Source: Pegea sp. RAD2-039 | Taxonomy: Eukaryota; Chordata; Thaliacea; Salpida; Salpidae | Reading direction: 5' to 3' | DNA: 64,000 nt | NCBI GenBank assembly: GCA_034620365.1 | Contig: JAQGEQ010000048.1 | Location: 682,001 to 746,000 of the forward strand | Made by a program: the position numbers and the translations under genes | Notes under the pieces: generated by a model | The model's database searches: none | Seen by the model: the letters and a program-made list of their open reading frames with translations, nothing else | Told to the model about the DNA's origin: nothing | In this document: in pieces, positions 11,662 to 24,600 of the stretch | Layout: every line of letters begins with the position of its first letter | Position numbering within the stretch: position 1 is the stretch's first letter

Positions 11662-13004
11662 TTATTCTAACATAGACTGTATGTGACCAGAAATCAAATC
11701 ACTGAAAATCACGCAGATCTTGTTTCTTTTGATTGGGTTCATTTTTAGATACTTTTTATAGTTGCAGCTAATCCTACGGCTAATCTCTTTAAATGTCTGC
11801 AAAGTAAAGATTTTTTAATAAATATGTTATTACCTGAATATTAAGCTTCAAACATAGAAATTAATTAAACCTACCAATTCTGAATTCATAAAAGCAGTTA
11901 ATAATCTTGTTACTTTCAATTTTAGGCTTTCAATACACTTTTTATTCAAGAGTTTTGGGTCACATATTTTCTGCTTATAAAATGTATATTAGCGTTGAAA
12001 GTCTTAAGTAAAAACAATAGCTTACTTTCGGAAGGTTAGTTTTGCTGTTTTGTTTTCTGTAGCAGGTTTTTCCTTTCTATATAATTGATAGAGGAAATTA
12101 ACTTTGAATATCATATTTATTTGTTTAATATTTTGTCAAAAGTCGTTTAAAACTTTTTAAAACTGAATATTTATCTATGTAATTATTTGTTTGTATTACA
12201 ACTTAAAAATTATCTTTTTTTCATCTAACAATTTTTCATCGATTCACAAAACTATAAAATGAATAAAAATTTGCATAAAATATCAAATTTAAAAGTGACA
12301 AACTGTCGCAACATAAACTACTAAACTATCAATTTTTAAACTAAACATAATTCCAGCTTACATTTATAAGTATTTTTAACTAAAATGCAATAATTAAATA
12401 TTTGATAAACTTTTTTATTTCATACTAAATTTAAGATTTTTTTTACTTTTGAAACTTTTTGTTTTGCTAACTCCAACCAGTGGTATAACCGATACAACTG
12501 AATAGATACGAGTACATTACTGTTTCGTGTTTCATTTTGTAAAGTTGACATTTGAACCTTATTCAGCCATATTTGATCAGTAGAGTCTTTACTAGTCTGA
12601 TAATGATAAAGAAGTTCTTTTAATTAAACCATATCTTTGAAATTATTTCAATTTATACCTAGCAAATAAAATTAACTTTTTTAAAGTTACTATAAACAAG
12701 TAATTTGATTCAAGCTATCAATATTAAAAATATCATTTTTCAAATTTTTCTTTATATTTTTTGTTAGAAGAAAATGTTTCACGGCTTTTGCTAGCATCTT
12801 CTGATTCAACACAATGGTTAAGTAAAAACAAAGTGATCTTACCTTGATATTATCATAGTTTCCACCTTGTTTTAAAACCCCACTTGTTCTAACATACATA
12901 TTTTCTAACTCTAGTATATTGTAGTTAAAATCTTCGCATTCTTTACTCAAAGCAATGACCAAGTAGCTACTTAGAAAAAGTGCTATATTTATAAATTGAA
13001 TCAT
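11662..13004 (-). CDS. Secreted four-exon protein, helical-cytokine-like (hypothetical)
   Basis: Four exons, minus strand: 12843-13004, 12447-12596, 11875-11970 and 11662-11796 (stop TAA). All three introns are phase 0 with good GT and AG ends; the model gives 180 residues. Exon 1 opens with a clear signal peptide (FINIALFLSSYLVIALS) and a cysteine at residue 23 just after it. Each exon then carries one probable amphipathic helix: ILELENMYVRTSGVLK; VSIQLYRLYHWLELAKQK; IESLKLKVTRLLTAFM; and ICVIFSDLISGHIQSMLE. There are five cysteines in the mature part (exon 1, two in exon 3, two in exon 4) and one N-glycosylation sequon (NET) in exon 2. A signal peptide, four helices, about 160 mature residues and four phase-0 exons together form the classic layout of short-chain helical cytokines such as IL-2, IL-4 or IL-21. 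I see no sequence motif that names a family, so the fold is inference. The open frames of exons 2-4 lie between correct splice sites, which makes the exon model itself fairly firm. Confidence 0.6.
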
Positions 13005-13084
13005 TTTGGTTATTGTATTTCAGTTTTATTAGTCAGAAAAAGTGTTTTTCGAATTTTAATTTGCATTAATGTAAATTATATGAG

Positions 13085-13092
13085 CTTATATA
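13085..13092 (-). promoter_or_regulatory. TATA box of the cytokine-like gene
   Basis: TATATAAG on the minus strand, about 80 bases before the ATG at 13004. It sits in the right place for a TATA-driven promoter with a short leader. An octamer ATTTGCAT lies at 13059-13066, between it and the ATG. In such AT-rich DNA a chance match is possible. Confidence 0.4.
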
Positions 13093-13627
13093 CAGTTTAT
13101 TTGGAGTTATAAATATCCACGTTTCATTGTTCTTCAGTTTTGCTTATAGATATGGAAATATAATTTTGATATTTAAATGAAACTAACTTTAAATGGACTC
13201 AAATTTATCGAACATATTGTTACAAAACCATTTAAGGAAAATTAAAAATAAATTTATACTAATAATAATTGTTTAATTTATATTTATTCAGGAAATTACT
13301 TTTCTAAACTACTAGATTAAACTTCCTTTTTGAGTATTTACGTCAAACATATATTAATAGTATATATACAAATTTATTTAGGTCACTACAAACTATTTAA
13401 AACTAAGAAAATCGTCATTTGTCTTCCTTTAATTTTATTTTTAGTGTCATTTATTAAACCTTAAAATTTCCATTGTCAAAATTTTCTCCTTAACAAATTG
13501 ATAAGGTTTGGTAAACAAGCTACTGTTACTAAACTTTTTAAGAACTTTGTTTGTAGCCTTATTTATTAGTTTGCAGCAAGTAAAAGTACATAAGAATCCA
13601 TGAAGAATGACTTTGTTAGTCTTTTTT

Positions 13628-13828
13628 ATGACTGTACTTCTAAGATACTTAAAACTCCGAATTTAAAGCCGGAGTTGGAGCTTCGTAGGCAGTTCGTCAC
13701 TACATAGTGTCTGAGCCTAGCCGCATCAGTCCTTTTGTTCTGCTGCATACCTTTTTGCCGTAGAACCTGTTGCATGGGCAATAACTGGATCTCGATAATA
13801 TTTCTCGGCGGTTGTCGGCCGAAACAGG
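13628..13828 (+). repeat. Dispersed GC-rich repeat, copy 1
   Basis: First of three related copies. It starts ATGACTGTACTTCTAAG, contains GCCGGAGTTGGAGC, a GCATCAGT segment and TGCATGGGCAATAACTGGA, and ends TCGGCCGAAACAGG. It is far richer in G and C than its surroundings. It is somewhat shorter than copies 2 and 3 and diverged from both. Class is unknown: it could be a SINE-like element or a fixed part of a larger transposon. The minus-strand frame inside it (to 13832) is not a gene. Confidence 0.75.
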
Positions 13829-14324
13829 TCATTTCTATTAGTTTACAATATTTGTAAAATAAAATTTATATGTAAACGTATAAATAGTAAATAGGAAACA
13901 TTTGTATAAGCTTGAAGAAATTTAAAAAGAGCATTTGATGGTTTTTTAACCATCTATAAAATAATTTTATAAAAAATAGTTAATAAGAGAGGACATATCA
14001 AGTATTTTAAGTATCACAAAAGCTTCACAGTCTTTTTAAATCTGTAATAGATAATATAGGGCTTCACTACCTAAACAATTATTAGTTTATTATTTATATA
14101 CAAAATTAGTTTTGAATATTCACTTTATATGTCACAGTTTATCTCATTTATATTTTAATTAATTATGGTAAGGCATAAAATACTATTTTTCTGATGGTAT
14201 TTGTAAAAACACTTCGTTCTTTTAAGAATGTTACGGTTGACTTCAAACTCACTTGTCTGTGTTCATTGGAGCAATTCAATCTCCGCTACTTTTGCTGATA
14301 AAACTTCAAATGCAGCAAGTGAGT

Positions 14325-15415
14325 ATGGAGTTTAGGGCTGGCATTTTTATAATCTTTTATATATTTGTTTTCATAACTTATTCAGTTGCGACTCCCAGAT
14401 TTAAAGTTGAAACTGTATACATGCCAACAGAATGTGCCAGAAAAAGTGCTTACGGTGACCAAGTGTTTGTTAACTTTATTGGAAGAAAATTGGATTCAGG
14501 AGAAGAATTTGACAGAAGGTTTGATTCAAACATTAATAATTAGTAATGTATGAAAGATAAAATGTTTCAGCCATGATGATAAGCCTTATCGTTTTCAACT
14601 TGGTATAGGAGAGGTTATTGAAGGATTCGAAGAAGGAGTTCTTAACATGTGTCCTGGAGAAAAGCGACTTCTTACAGTGCCCCCAAATATGGCATATGGT
14701 CACAAAGGAGGCAGTAAGTTATTAACGATTGTTAAACAAATAGTAAATAAAATAAGGATTAAAAACTAATTAAGTGATTTTAATTATTTATTAAGCATTT
14801 TAGAATAATATTTGGATTTTTTTATTCATCTTATAACAATTTTTAGTTTTAAAATCTAAATAGTTTTCTCTTTAATAATTTGCTCCTCATAATTGAAAGT
14901 TCTTCATGGTTCAGTGATGAAGTGAATGCTCAAGTAATCTTCTAGCCTACTTGTAGCTTTCCCAAAGTTACTTCTTGAATGAAAATCTGATTTTTTAAAT
15001 AGATTTACCACAAATGCCAGGAGGTACTTTGATATTTGATGTAGAACTTGTCCATGCAGAAGAAGGTCCTAGGCACCCTAAAGTTTTCAAATCGATGGAT
15101 TTAGATGGAGATAAACATTTATCGTCATTTGAAGTAAGCTGAAATCAATAAATCAACAAAAATTTTCTGTTTTTTGCAATTTCTTTAAAAACTTTATTTA
15201 TACAATTTCATTACATTAGTTTTTTTTTAATTCTAAATTTTATTTTATAGTTAATACACTGGGTTCAAAGTGAAATAGATCAGGCGGGGGCTCAACGATT
15301 GTCCCCAGCTGATGAAAAACAGTTCATTGATGACGTCATGATAGGAGAGGATAAAGACAAAGATGGACAAATTTCATTCGTGGAGTTTTGTGGTAATAAG
15401 CATGATGAATTTTAA
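14325..15415 (+). CDS. FKBP14: FKBP14/FKBP7-like ER peptidyl-prolyl isomerase with EF-hands
   Basis: Four exons: 14325-14518, 14571-14713, 15003-15133, 15251-15415; 210 residues, against 211 in human FKBP14. The protein catalyses cis-trans isomerisation of prolyl bonds in the ER lumen, with procollagen a known client. A signal peptide (GIFIIFYIFVFITYSVA) precedes the FKBP domain, which shows DQVFVNFIGRKLDSGEEFD, the active-site run GEVIEGFEEGVLNMCPGEKR and PPNMAYGHKGG. Two EF-hand loops follow: DLDGDKHLSSFE, split by an intron, and DKDKDGQISFVE. The chain ends in HDEF instead of the usual HDEL retrieval signal. Intron 1 is only 52 bases. I chose the ATG at 14325 because it begins the signal peptide directly; an in-frame ATG at 14253 would add 24 residues. 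FKBP7 is the alternative orthologue. Confidence 0.92.
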
Positions 15416-16821
15416 GATTCTTATCTGCGATTGAAGTGCAAGTTTATTTACTATTTACCTTGAATCATCCAACTTTATATTATTCAAATATAAATTAAGA
15501 AATAAAAATCAACGAAAAAGAAAATAAATGAAGTTTTTTAGCAAAGACAATAAAATACAGAACTTAAATTCGAATAAACTGTTCTCAGCTATCAAAATTA
15601 AGAATCAATTATTTTTTTGAGGGAACCAAACTTCTATTCAATGCAATCAGCTGAATAGACTCGTACTGACTTACTTAAATAATATTAGAGTCACTAAAAA
15701 AGCAAATTAATATTTAAAAATTCAAACACAGACTCAAAATACTTTACAGCATACTGCAAAAACAAGCGCTTTTTAGCTCTCAGAGTCTCTCAGAGTCTTT
15801 TTTGACTTTCAGTAGCAATATCTATTTAATCAACTTGTGGATTAAGGTTAGATCTTAATTACTGGATTTATATTTGATAGAAGAACTCGAATTTATTCTT
15901 TGCATTAATTAGCTTTGCTGATATTCTAGATCAAAGTTTGCAGCGAGCTTTCGATTCATTGAAACATTGAAGCCATTTCTAAGTGATTTTTTTTGTTTTA
16001 TTAAAAATTTTGAGTTACAGAAAGTTTTTATTCTAAATGTCTGTTGATGATAAATTTATGTTTTTACTTTATGATTCGTAAAAATCAGATCTAATTAGTT
16101 TAAATTGATATTATGTTTATTCATGAAATTAGCACTTTGTAAAAGAAATATTAAATCATAGAATTATCCAAAACAATTTGCCTTCTGATTTGTTTGAAAT
16201 TTTATTTATAAGAATAATAGTCAAAAGTTTTAATTAAATAAATTTTTATAAACTTTTTTCACATCTTAAGATTCTTCACCGTTTATACAATATTAATTTT
16301 TGACAGTTATTCGATCATTTTTTCTGGTTGCTAAAAATGTTTACATAAAAAGCTTTTCCTCAAACCAAACTTGAAAATATCAATACTTTTTTAAGCAGTA
16401 TGTCACAATGCTTTTAAATCTCTTGTGAGTATTAACCGTTAGAGTACAAATCCTGAAAACTTTGGTCTCCATGTATTAAAACATGATTACCTCAAGAAAA
16501 TGTTTCCTAAAAAATTGTTTCATAATTTAGTAATTCAACTGATTGAAGAAATAAATTTCAATCATGAGATACTTTTTAGATAGCTTCTTTTTGTCGATAA
16601 GTTCTTTTATCTGTACTTCAAGTAGCAGAAAGTTTGTGACATTTTTTATATTTATTATCTACCCACTTTAGGAGAGTTAGAGTTTATCATTTTTAACATA
16701 AACAATTTTTTATTTCTAAGAGATCTTGAAAATTATTTGGATTTTTTTAAACTGTCGTTTAGTCCAAATGACTTAGACAAAAAAATTCCATAAAAACCCG
16801 GGTAGAAGGGACTGTATGTTT
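15416..16821. other. Intergenic, nothing recognised
   Basis: Space between the 3' end of the FKBP14-like gene and repeat copy 2. AT-rich, with no long open frame. A direct duplication of CTCTCAGAGTCT is visible near 15777-15800. No gene is supported. Confidence 0.4.
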
Positions 16822-17062
16822 ATGACAACTCTTCTAGGAGACGCAAAACTCAAATTTAACGCCAACGTTGAAACCTCGTACGCAGTTTGTAACTGTACTA
16901 TCGTTCTGACAGCTCCTGTGACGCCAGTTGGACGTAGCTGCATCAGTACACCTATTCCACTACATACCATGTTGGTGTGGAACCCTGCTGCATGGGCAAC
17001 AACTGGTTCTTCATAATTTCTACCCTGGCTTTTAGTATAGCCGTTCTTGGCCGAATTAGGCC
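16822..17062 (+). repeat. Dispersed GC-rich repeat, copy 2
   Basis: Same orientation as copy 1 and closest to copy 3. It starts ATGACAACTCTTCTAGGAG, followed by ACGCAAAA. It has a GCATCAGT segment and TGCATGGGCAACAACTGG, and ends TTGGCCGAATTAGG with a short A-run just after. The short A-run would suit retroposition. The open frames on both strands here (to about 17078) are by-products of the repeat's GC content. Confidence 0.8.
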
Positions 17063-17991
17063 AAAAAAAATAACTCAAAAATCGATGACAAAACTAGTAG
17101 ATTAATTTCTAATATTCATAAGAGCTGTATTGCTTAGGTAATTAGCGGATAATGTTATTATTCTTAAACTTCTCACTATTGACCACCTTTGGGAATTTTT
17201 AGTACTGCTGGCAAACTATCAATATTTTATTTTTGAGAAGTTTTTTTGATTTTCCATTAATTTTATTAAGCCTTTTATGTTTAAGTAAGTTAAATGTATT
17301 TAATTATAAATCTAAAACTTACAGTATGTAAGGTCTCACTTGATTAAGAGAAAACTTATATAAAAACTTTTAGAATATTTCTTATAATTAGATTAAATAG
17401 CTAAACAAATTAATTTTTAACATTAAGACAAAAGTTTACAAGAAACTGTTTGAGAAAGTCCACCTTAAGCATTTTAACATTTTTGATATTTTATTTTTTG
17501 CTTAGTCAGGCAGCATCAAATGAAAAAATAATTACAAAAAAAAAACTGTAATATAAATATATTTTGAAGCATATATATTATTCATTAAATTGTAGTACTA
17601 ATCACTCTAATTCAAGGAAATTAACTAGTAAAGAGAAAATTTCCACTCTGTCCATATATATTTCATCGCAAAGAAAGGAAATTCATTAATTTGTAATAAT
17701 AATTTCATAAAAAATTAATTTTCTCATTGTTTAAAAGTTACTTAGAAAATAATAAATTGTTTTTTCTACGAGAGTTCTTAAAGATAATAATTTTGTAAGT
17801 TTTACAACAAAACAATTTAGATAACAAATCGATAACAACAAATGCTTATATAGCGTAAAATATCATATAATTGACAAAAGAACTTTTAATGCCCTGGTAG
17901 AAAGGCATGTAAACAATAAATAAGTTCAGTTTCCTTTCTTCAGCTTGTGGATAAAATTTGTTTTAAAAATAGCATGATGAGAAAATAAGCT
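17063..17991. other. Intergenic, 3' flank of the GPCR gene
   Basis: AT-rich, no coding signal. The end adjoining 17992 should be the 3' untranslated region of the minus-strand GPCR. Confidence 0.4.
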
Positions 17992-20900
17992 TCAGTTTTT
18001 GAAACGATATAAACGTTTAAATGCTTCTCGTAAATCCTTATTGAATATAGTGTACAAGATTGGATTCAATACACTATTGAGATATCCAATCCAAAAAAAT
18101 ATTTTGAACAAAGATTTGTTAATGCAACATTGCTTTCCACAGATAGCATATACCATATATGTCTGTTTATTACAAGTTTAACATTTTGGTGTAAGACAAG
18201 TTTGAAGGATAAAGTTTAAAAATTGTTTCTATAAGATCTATAAGATCAAAAGTATCACTAAAAAGACATCTTAAACAATGAATTGTCAACTTGTGATTGC
18301 TATTGATAATTTATTTTTTAAATGATTGTAACGTTTTTTCTTCAATATTTAAATGTGATTAGTTTAATGCATTTGATCAAAATTACATTTTTTCACATAT
18401 AAGCATCATACAAAAATAAATAAAAATTAATAAATATTGTTTATGTTATTGATAAGAACAAAAACCTAATTTCTATTTTATAAATTTCAAGATAGTTTAT
18501 GAATAATAATCAGTTGTAATGTAAAATAAAAAGCAAGATTGCATGTTTTACTGCTAAGAGCAATTCAGCATGACTAAAACGTTTGATATTTTCTTATACG
18601 ACTTTACATAAGATTAAGTTGTAAGCTAAGATTACTTTCTGAACGAAAGAATGTAAAAGTCTATTAACTTAGTTAGTGAACATTTAGTTATTCTTCATAG
18701 TTAAAATATTGTCTAAAATTTATAATTTAATTCTTAAGTTAACCGAACTTAATTCAATAAAAAAATTTGCTAGAAAAATCAATTATAGATTTATTCTATG
18801 GTTAGTATACAAGATTAGTAAAATCTAAGTAAAATTTTATGACTAGTAAAAACAGTTTTTAAATTAATTAAAATCATGTTCAAGAAGTTTATTAAAATTA
18901 GCTATTTTTTCTGCTTTACACTTTAATGCTTTCAGACAAATATCTAAAAATATTAAATAAAATTGAAATATGTGAAATCAATTTAAGATTTACTTACAGT
19001 AAAAAAAGGGGTCCAAGAAATCATGAAGCATCCCATCACAAGACTTATAATGAAGAGAAATCTTCTTTCTCTTAAAGAAAACTTTCTGTTAGAATTTCCA
19101 TCAGCTCGCTTGCTCCTAAAATGTTTCAATTTCAAGTCCACATTAAAGATTGATAGATCAATAGAATAAAACATTACTTACTGGCGCCGATTTTTGTTCT
19201 CATTAAAAGTTGGCACTGTTGTACAAATTGCGATTTTTTTTATAGTTTGAATTTGATCTTTATAAGTACAACCTTTCACAAATCTCTGCTTCTTCGGATC
19301 TTCATATTCATCTATTTTTTCAGAATTGGAGCAACCCGCCAAGTTTTTTTTCGTCGGTTTCTTCAGCTTGTAAATGTTTGTTTAATTTCTTATGAATAAT
19401 TAAATCACATTTAACGACAAGCAAATATTTTCACAACATAAATAAAATCTTTAATACAAAAAATTCACCAGATAAGATGCTTATTAAAAATCTTGTTATT
19501 GTATGTTTTTATTTATTTGCTTTTAATACTTAAGAAGTTTTTTTGATAATCGATAGTTAAATTGCACTCAGGTAGAATTTAAAAAATGCAAGATTAGTTT
19601 CTACAAAAAATAAAGCTTATAATGTTTTAAAAGTATTTTCAATTATTCATAAACTTGAAACTAAAAAGAAGCTACCGGACACTATTTACTCACTGAAATT
19701 TCATGGCTTCTGTTGGCTGAATCTATTTCGCTTTCAAACGCCTTATCTTTTTGTTGATCATCTTTCTTGAGATGAAAATCCTCTAAAATAATTGAAAAGA
19801 TTACTTAATGATAAGTAGGTATCGTGTACAACTATATCAATTTCAATAATTCAAAATAAGTCTTGTACATACTAATGTATAATGAGCTCAATAAAAGCAT
19901 TTTCTCTGTTAGATGTAGGAATTTTAAACAATAAAATTCACTTACTAGTATCATCTTGTTTGCTCCGCTCGATAAATTCTTGTTTACAATCGTTTAAATG
20001 TTGCTCAACAACGTGCTTTAAGGGCTGGGGTTGTTTATCTTTTAACTTACAGCTCATTCTAAAAAGCATCTTTATTTAAAAAAAAGTTTACTGCTGGAAA
20101 CGACTTAAAGGCTTGTACTTAAAATAATCAATTGTCGAGGAATAAAAAAACTTTGACTTTTACATAAAAATAGGAAACGTAAATGCTAGATAATCGAATA
20201 AATACATAATATTTATTGTAGCAGAAGTAACAACCTGAAAACTTCTCTTTCTTTTTTTCTTTTTTCCAATTTTCTTCCAATGAAATAAATATTAACATAA
20301 ACAGGACACATAATAGTTGAAGGAATATAAAAAGAAAGCATAGAAGACAAGATGATATACCTGTCAATATGATAGTTTTACTTCTGAACTTTGCAATGAA
20401 TTATCAAAAACTTAAAAGTTTTACCAAGACGAGTTATTTAGTTGACATTTCATTTCCAGGTTAATTGCTTGTAACCGTGCCATAAAAGGAACTAAACTAA
20501 TAATGGCAGATAGTATCCAAATCTGTAAAAAGTATAATAACTGTAGAGATTAAATCAATTTATATTCTACCTTTTATCTTTAATATGTTCTGTATGATTA
20601 TATTTTACCTTTTAAAATGATGTTCAACAAAATACATTAGATATAAAATGATATTACTAATAAAAATTATTTTACTATACAAAATAATTTGATCATGCAA
20701 GTATTTTAACAATTACAAACTATTTGAGACATATTTTTATGTTAAGTTTTATTATTCTATTAATTATTAAGATATTGATTTGGCCACTTCAGAAAGCTTT
20801 CATGACATCACTGAATGATTGGAAAAATCTTTTAAAATCATTGATTTTCGAAACACAGTCAACAAGATAATCATGGTTTGAGATCAAGTTTACTAAAACC

Positions 20901-21645
20901 ACATGGTATGAACTCTTTGGTGAAGAAACCTTTTTATAAAATATTCACAACCTAGCTTTTACAGAATTAAAAAATGCTTTTATCTATTGCCTCTTGAAAC
21001 CCTTGTACCCGATTTGAGTTCTTAAAACAACTCTTTTTCAAAAATTACTAACAAAAAGAAGCATATGTGGTGTAAGTTTTGATTAAACAGCTTAATTTAA
21101 GCAAAAAAGTATTTGATAAATAAAAAAATAAAGAATAATCGATAAAATTATGTTAAACTTACAGTGGTTATACCAAGACGAACCCTAACCTTGCTACGAA
21201 AAGCACGAAAAGTAAGTGGATACCTTACAGAAAAGTATCTATCCAATCCAATGGCACATATGTTCCAAATTGAAGCAGTACAAAGCAAAATATCAATGGA
21301 AAGGTAGATACGGCAGTAAAACTCGCCAAAGGGCCAGTGGTTCAACAGCTCATTTGTAAGTGAGAAAGGAACAACTAAAACTACAAGACTAGCATCAGCT
21401 ACAGCCATGGATAAGAGATAAAGATTTTGTTGGTGTCGCTTAATGATATCATCTTTACAAATAACTGCTATGACTGAGCAGTTGCCAATCAGGGCAACAA
21501 GACAAAATACTACTGTCAGTAAGGACAGCAAAATTCTCTCAACTATTGTGTAGTTAATAGTAGATGAAACATACGCAGAATTAGTACTATTTTGCGCAAC
21601 AAGATAACCCAAGTTCAAACAATGTTGTCTCGTATTTTCTTCCAT
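17992..21645 (-). CDS. Aminergic class A GPCR (adrenergic/serotonin/dopamine type)
   Basis: Eight exons, minus strand: 21163-21645, 20425-20522, 20235-20360, 19946-20058, 19694-19782, 19182-19366, 18998-19115, 17992-18162; 460 residues. Exon 1 holds TM1 (GNCSVIAVI), TM2 (SMAVADASL), and TM3 with the aminergic aspartate (YLSIDILL) and DRY (GLDRYFSVRYPL). Exon 2 has TM4 and the loop cysteine (MKC) that pairs with the TM3 cysteine (EFYC). Exon 3 has TM5 (MLSFYIPSTIMCPVYVNIY). Exons 4-6 encode a long, charged third intracellular loop of about 130 residues. Exon 7 has TM6 (CFMISWTPFF). Exon 8 has TM7 with NPILY and a short tail (LREAFKRLYRF). The TM3 aspartate and long loop 3 point to a biogenic-amine receptor coupled to Gi or Gs. 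The ligand cannot be named. The lone TM5 serine pair (SSMLSF) would suit a catecholamine, serotonin or octopamine. Two glycosylation sequons (NST, NYT) lie in the N-terminus. Confidence 0.9.
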
Positions 21646-24600
21646 AGTTTTACATTGATTGTTACTAGCAGAACAAAGGCTTCATCTTTTTTATCAAATG
21701 CATCCAAATTAGTTTGATTTTAACTTAATAAAAGTTCTGCTAAAATAATTATTATTTCTATTATTAATCGATTTGTTTTTAGCTAAATCATAACAGAAAA
21801 CCATTAAATGACTCATAATGGTTTATAATACTAAAAGTAACCAGTTTACCAAAAGTTTCTGAGTCTTTAATATATAAAGATCGAAGTTATAGTTTAATTT
21901 TCACTTTTAACAGATAAATATTCTTCATTTAAAAGCTCAAATAGTATTTTATAAAAGAAGTTTAAACACATGTAAAGTTAATTTATTTTTAAACGCTTAC
22001 ATTATTATTCATTAGTTTGTGTATTCTGCTAAATGACGATTACTGCAGACAAATAAAAGAACAGATTAAGATAATTGTAAAATATATAGGTACCTTGAGT
22101 CAAAGCATAAAGATTAACTGTTAATCAACATACGATTTATAAACAGTAAAACTGAACTGGTTTTCGATGGAAAATTGATTCATCAAATTCTTTGATAGGT
22201 CTGGCCACATAAATAAAGATAAAAATGTGAATCATCAAAGTGACTTTTACGATAGTCATCACATAAAATAAACAATCAGCTTTCTTTTAATACTTAAATT
22301 TCCGTTAATATATCATTAAAAAGTTTTACTTCAACTATCAAACAGGTCTCATCACTTTTAGAGTAAATAAAAAGCATCCGCACTGTTTAAATCTAAGAAC
22401 GCTTCGAATTAAGAAAATTGTAAAATGCAGCATAAGTAGTTAAATAGAATCTAATAAATCTAACTAATATATGCAAAAGTTTATATAGTAACAGGCAAGG
22501 CATTGCAAAACTAAAATCGATTTTTTATGGTCTCACTACATAGATTTGTTACTACTCTTGTTTTTATTGCTTTTCCTTCCAAGTTTTATTCATTTATAAA
22601 TAAAAACATGTCGATGAAAACTCAATACAAGATGAAGTGCAACTAGCTAGCTTTAATGGAATGTCATGTTAGAGGAAAGCAGAAGTCAGCTGAAAGTAAA
22701 TCTTGAAGTAATTTCCAAAACCACTGAATAGATTTAAACTTTTCACTTTTAGATAAAAAGAATTTGGCAGCTGCTATTTAAAGATTTATTGTTGTTGCAT
22801 AACACGAAACACAAAATGTGTGATTAATTTTTCTTTTCAGTATCAAACTAAAGAGTGTTTGAACATCTGCCAAATTTATAATGTGTTCATTTTATAGCTA
22901 GGTTTTGAAGTTTATGGTCTAAATGGTTGTAATTAAGTTACATAAAAAACCTAACATTGTGGTGTAATTCTATACAAGAGATTTCAAAAATACAGAGTAA
23001 TTCTACATTTATTATTATTAATTTGTTGCATATTGTTGATTAAGATTTATAACGATGATAGGTTTTTTAAGCGCAATACTATATAAAAATAGATATGTCT
23101 TACAAGCCTTCTAAATGTAGATATTAAACCAACTTGTAACAACAGTGCTATATGTTTGACAGTGAGACTTCAACTTTACATTGTTGTGTACCCGTAACTG
23201 TTAATAACCATTTTTATTACTCTTCTTAATGTGCTAAAAGTCTATTACAAGTGAAGTAAATCAAATAGCTTCGATTACATTTTTATAGCTAAAATAAAAG
23301 TTTAAAATTAATCTAAAAATTATCTACAACTTTATAGTCTAACCAAACGTTTATAGAAAACATTAACGGTGCTTGTTTGGTGACTAAACATATATTTGTA
23401 ATATAGAAAGTCTTTATTGAAACCTACTTGTAAAAAAAAATCTTTGATTTGTAAAACAAACTGTAACAACACTAAATCAAATGAAACATATTACAGGCAA
23501 ACTATGACTTGACGAGTGCTTAAGAGATGTATAATAAAACAACTGTAATAGCGAGTCTGTTATTAAAAATCAAACTTTAGAATAAATAATATTTATTAAT
23601 TTATATTCTTCAAAATGCAGCAACTTTTGTAGAAGTCACAATTGTTGTAATATAATGTTATCATGAAGGGCTGTAAAACATAATATCAATAAATCAATAT
23701 GATAGAGGCTTAATAATAAAAAATATTTCCTTTTAGAAAACTATCTCTCATCATTTTATTATTAAATTACCTAATGATTAAACATTTCTATCTAAAGATT
23801 AAAAAATATTCTTAATTTTTCAAAATTGTCAACTAATTTTGTTGAACTTTCTAAAGTATAAATATAATTAGAACCTTAAAACAAACTTTCTGAACATTAT
23901 TATTTAATAGTCATTACTATTTTCACAGCGCATTTCAGATAAAAGTATCTTGCCGCTTTTCTGCTGAGTTGAAGCTTTCTTTTAATCCGTAAACTTTAAA
24001 ATCAGAACAAGTTGAACTCTGAATAGACAAAACATCTACAGTTGATTTTATTAATTAGATACGACATTACCAACTGACGCTGTTCTCACTACAGCAGTGA
24101 AAGTAAACAAACATCAATTAATGTTCAGGAAAAAATATCATAAAATTCTACTTCTATCTTTAGCTAAAAGATCATTTAACTAAATATTTCGGTGCAACAA
24201 CTTTTTCTCATTCAAATACTTTTAATGGCATCGTAACCAAATACAAAAGTTAAGCTGGCTTACAAAAGAACTCTCTAATCTTCTTCATTAAAACATCAAC
24301 AACTTTATTGTAAGAGAAGTAATTTGAAAAAACTATTTGAAAATGGGCATTAGTGCACGCTGTAATATCCTTTAAAAAGCGCTTTTCAGTGTGAAAAATT
24401 ATGAAACCTTATTGAAATATGATTGTATTTACATTATTATATGTACTAAAATTTTACTTTTTCCTTGTTATTCTAATTTTGTTTTTAATTAGATATAGAG
24501 TTATGACGTAAGCCAAATGTTGATTCGAAAAGTATTATAAAAAATATCATTTATTCTTGATATTTTCGAGAAGGTTGTCAAAACTTGTCAACTAGTGTAT

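Noticed and set aside
16773-17078. 101-codon minus-strand and 66-codon plus-strand frames
   Set aside because: Both fall in dispersed repeat copy 2; the other two copies do not keep these frames open.
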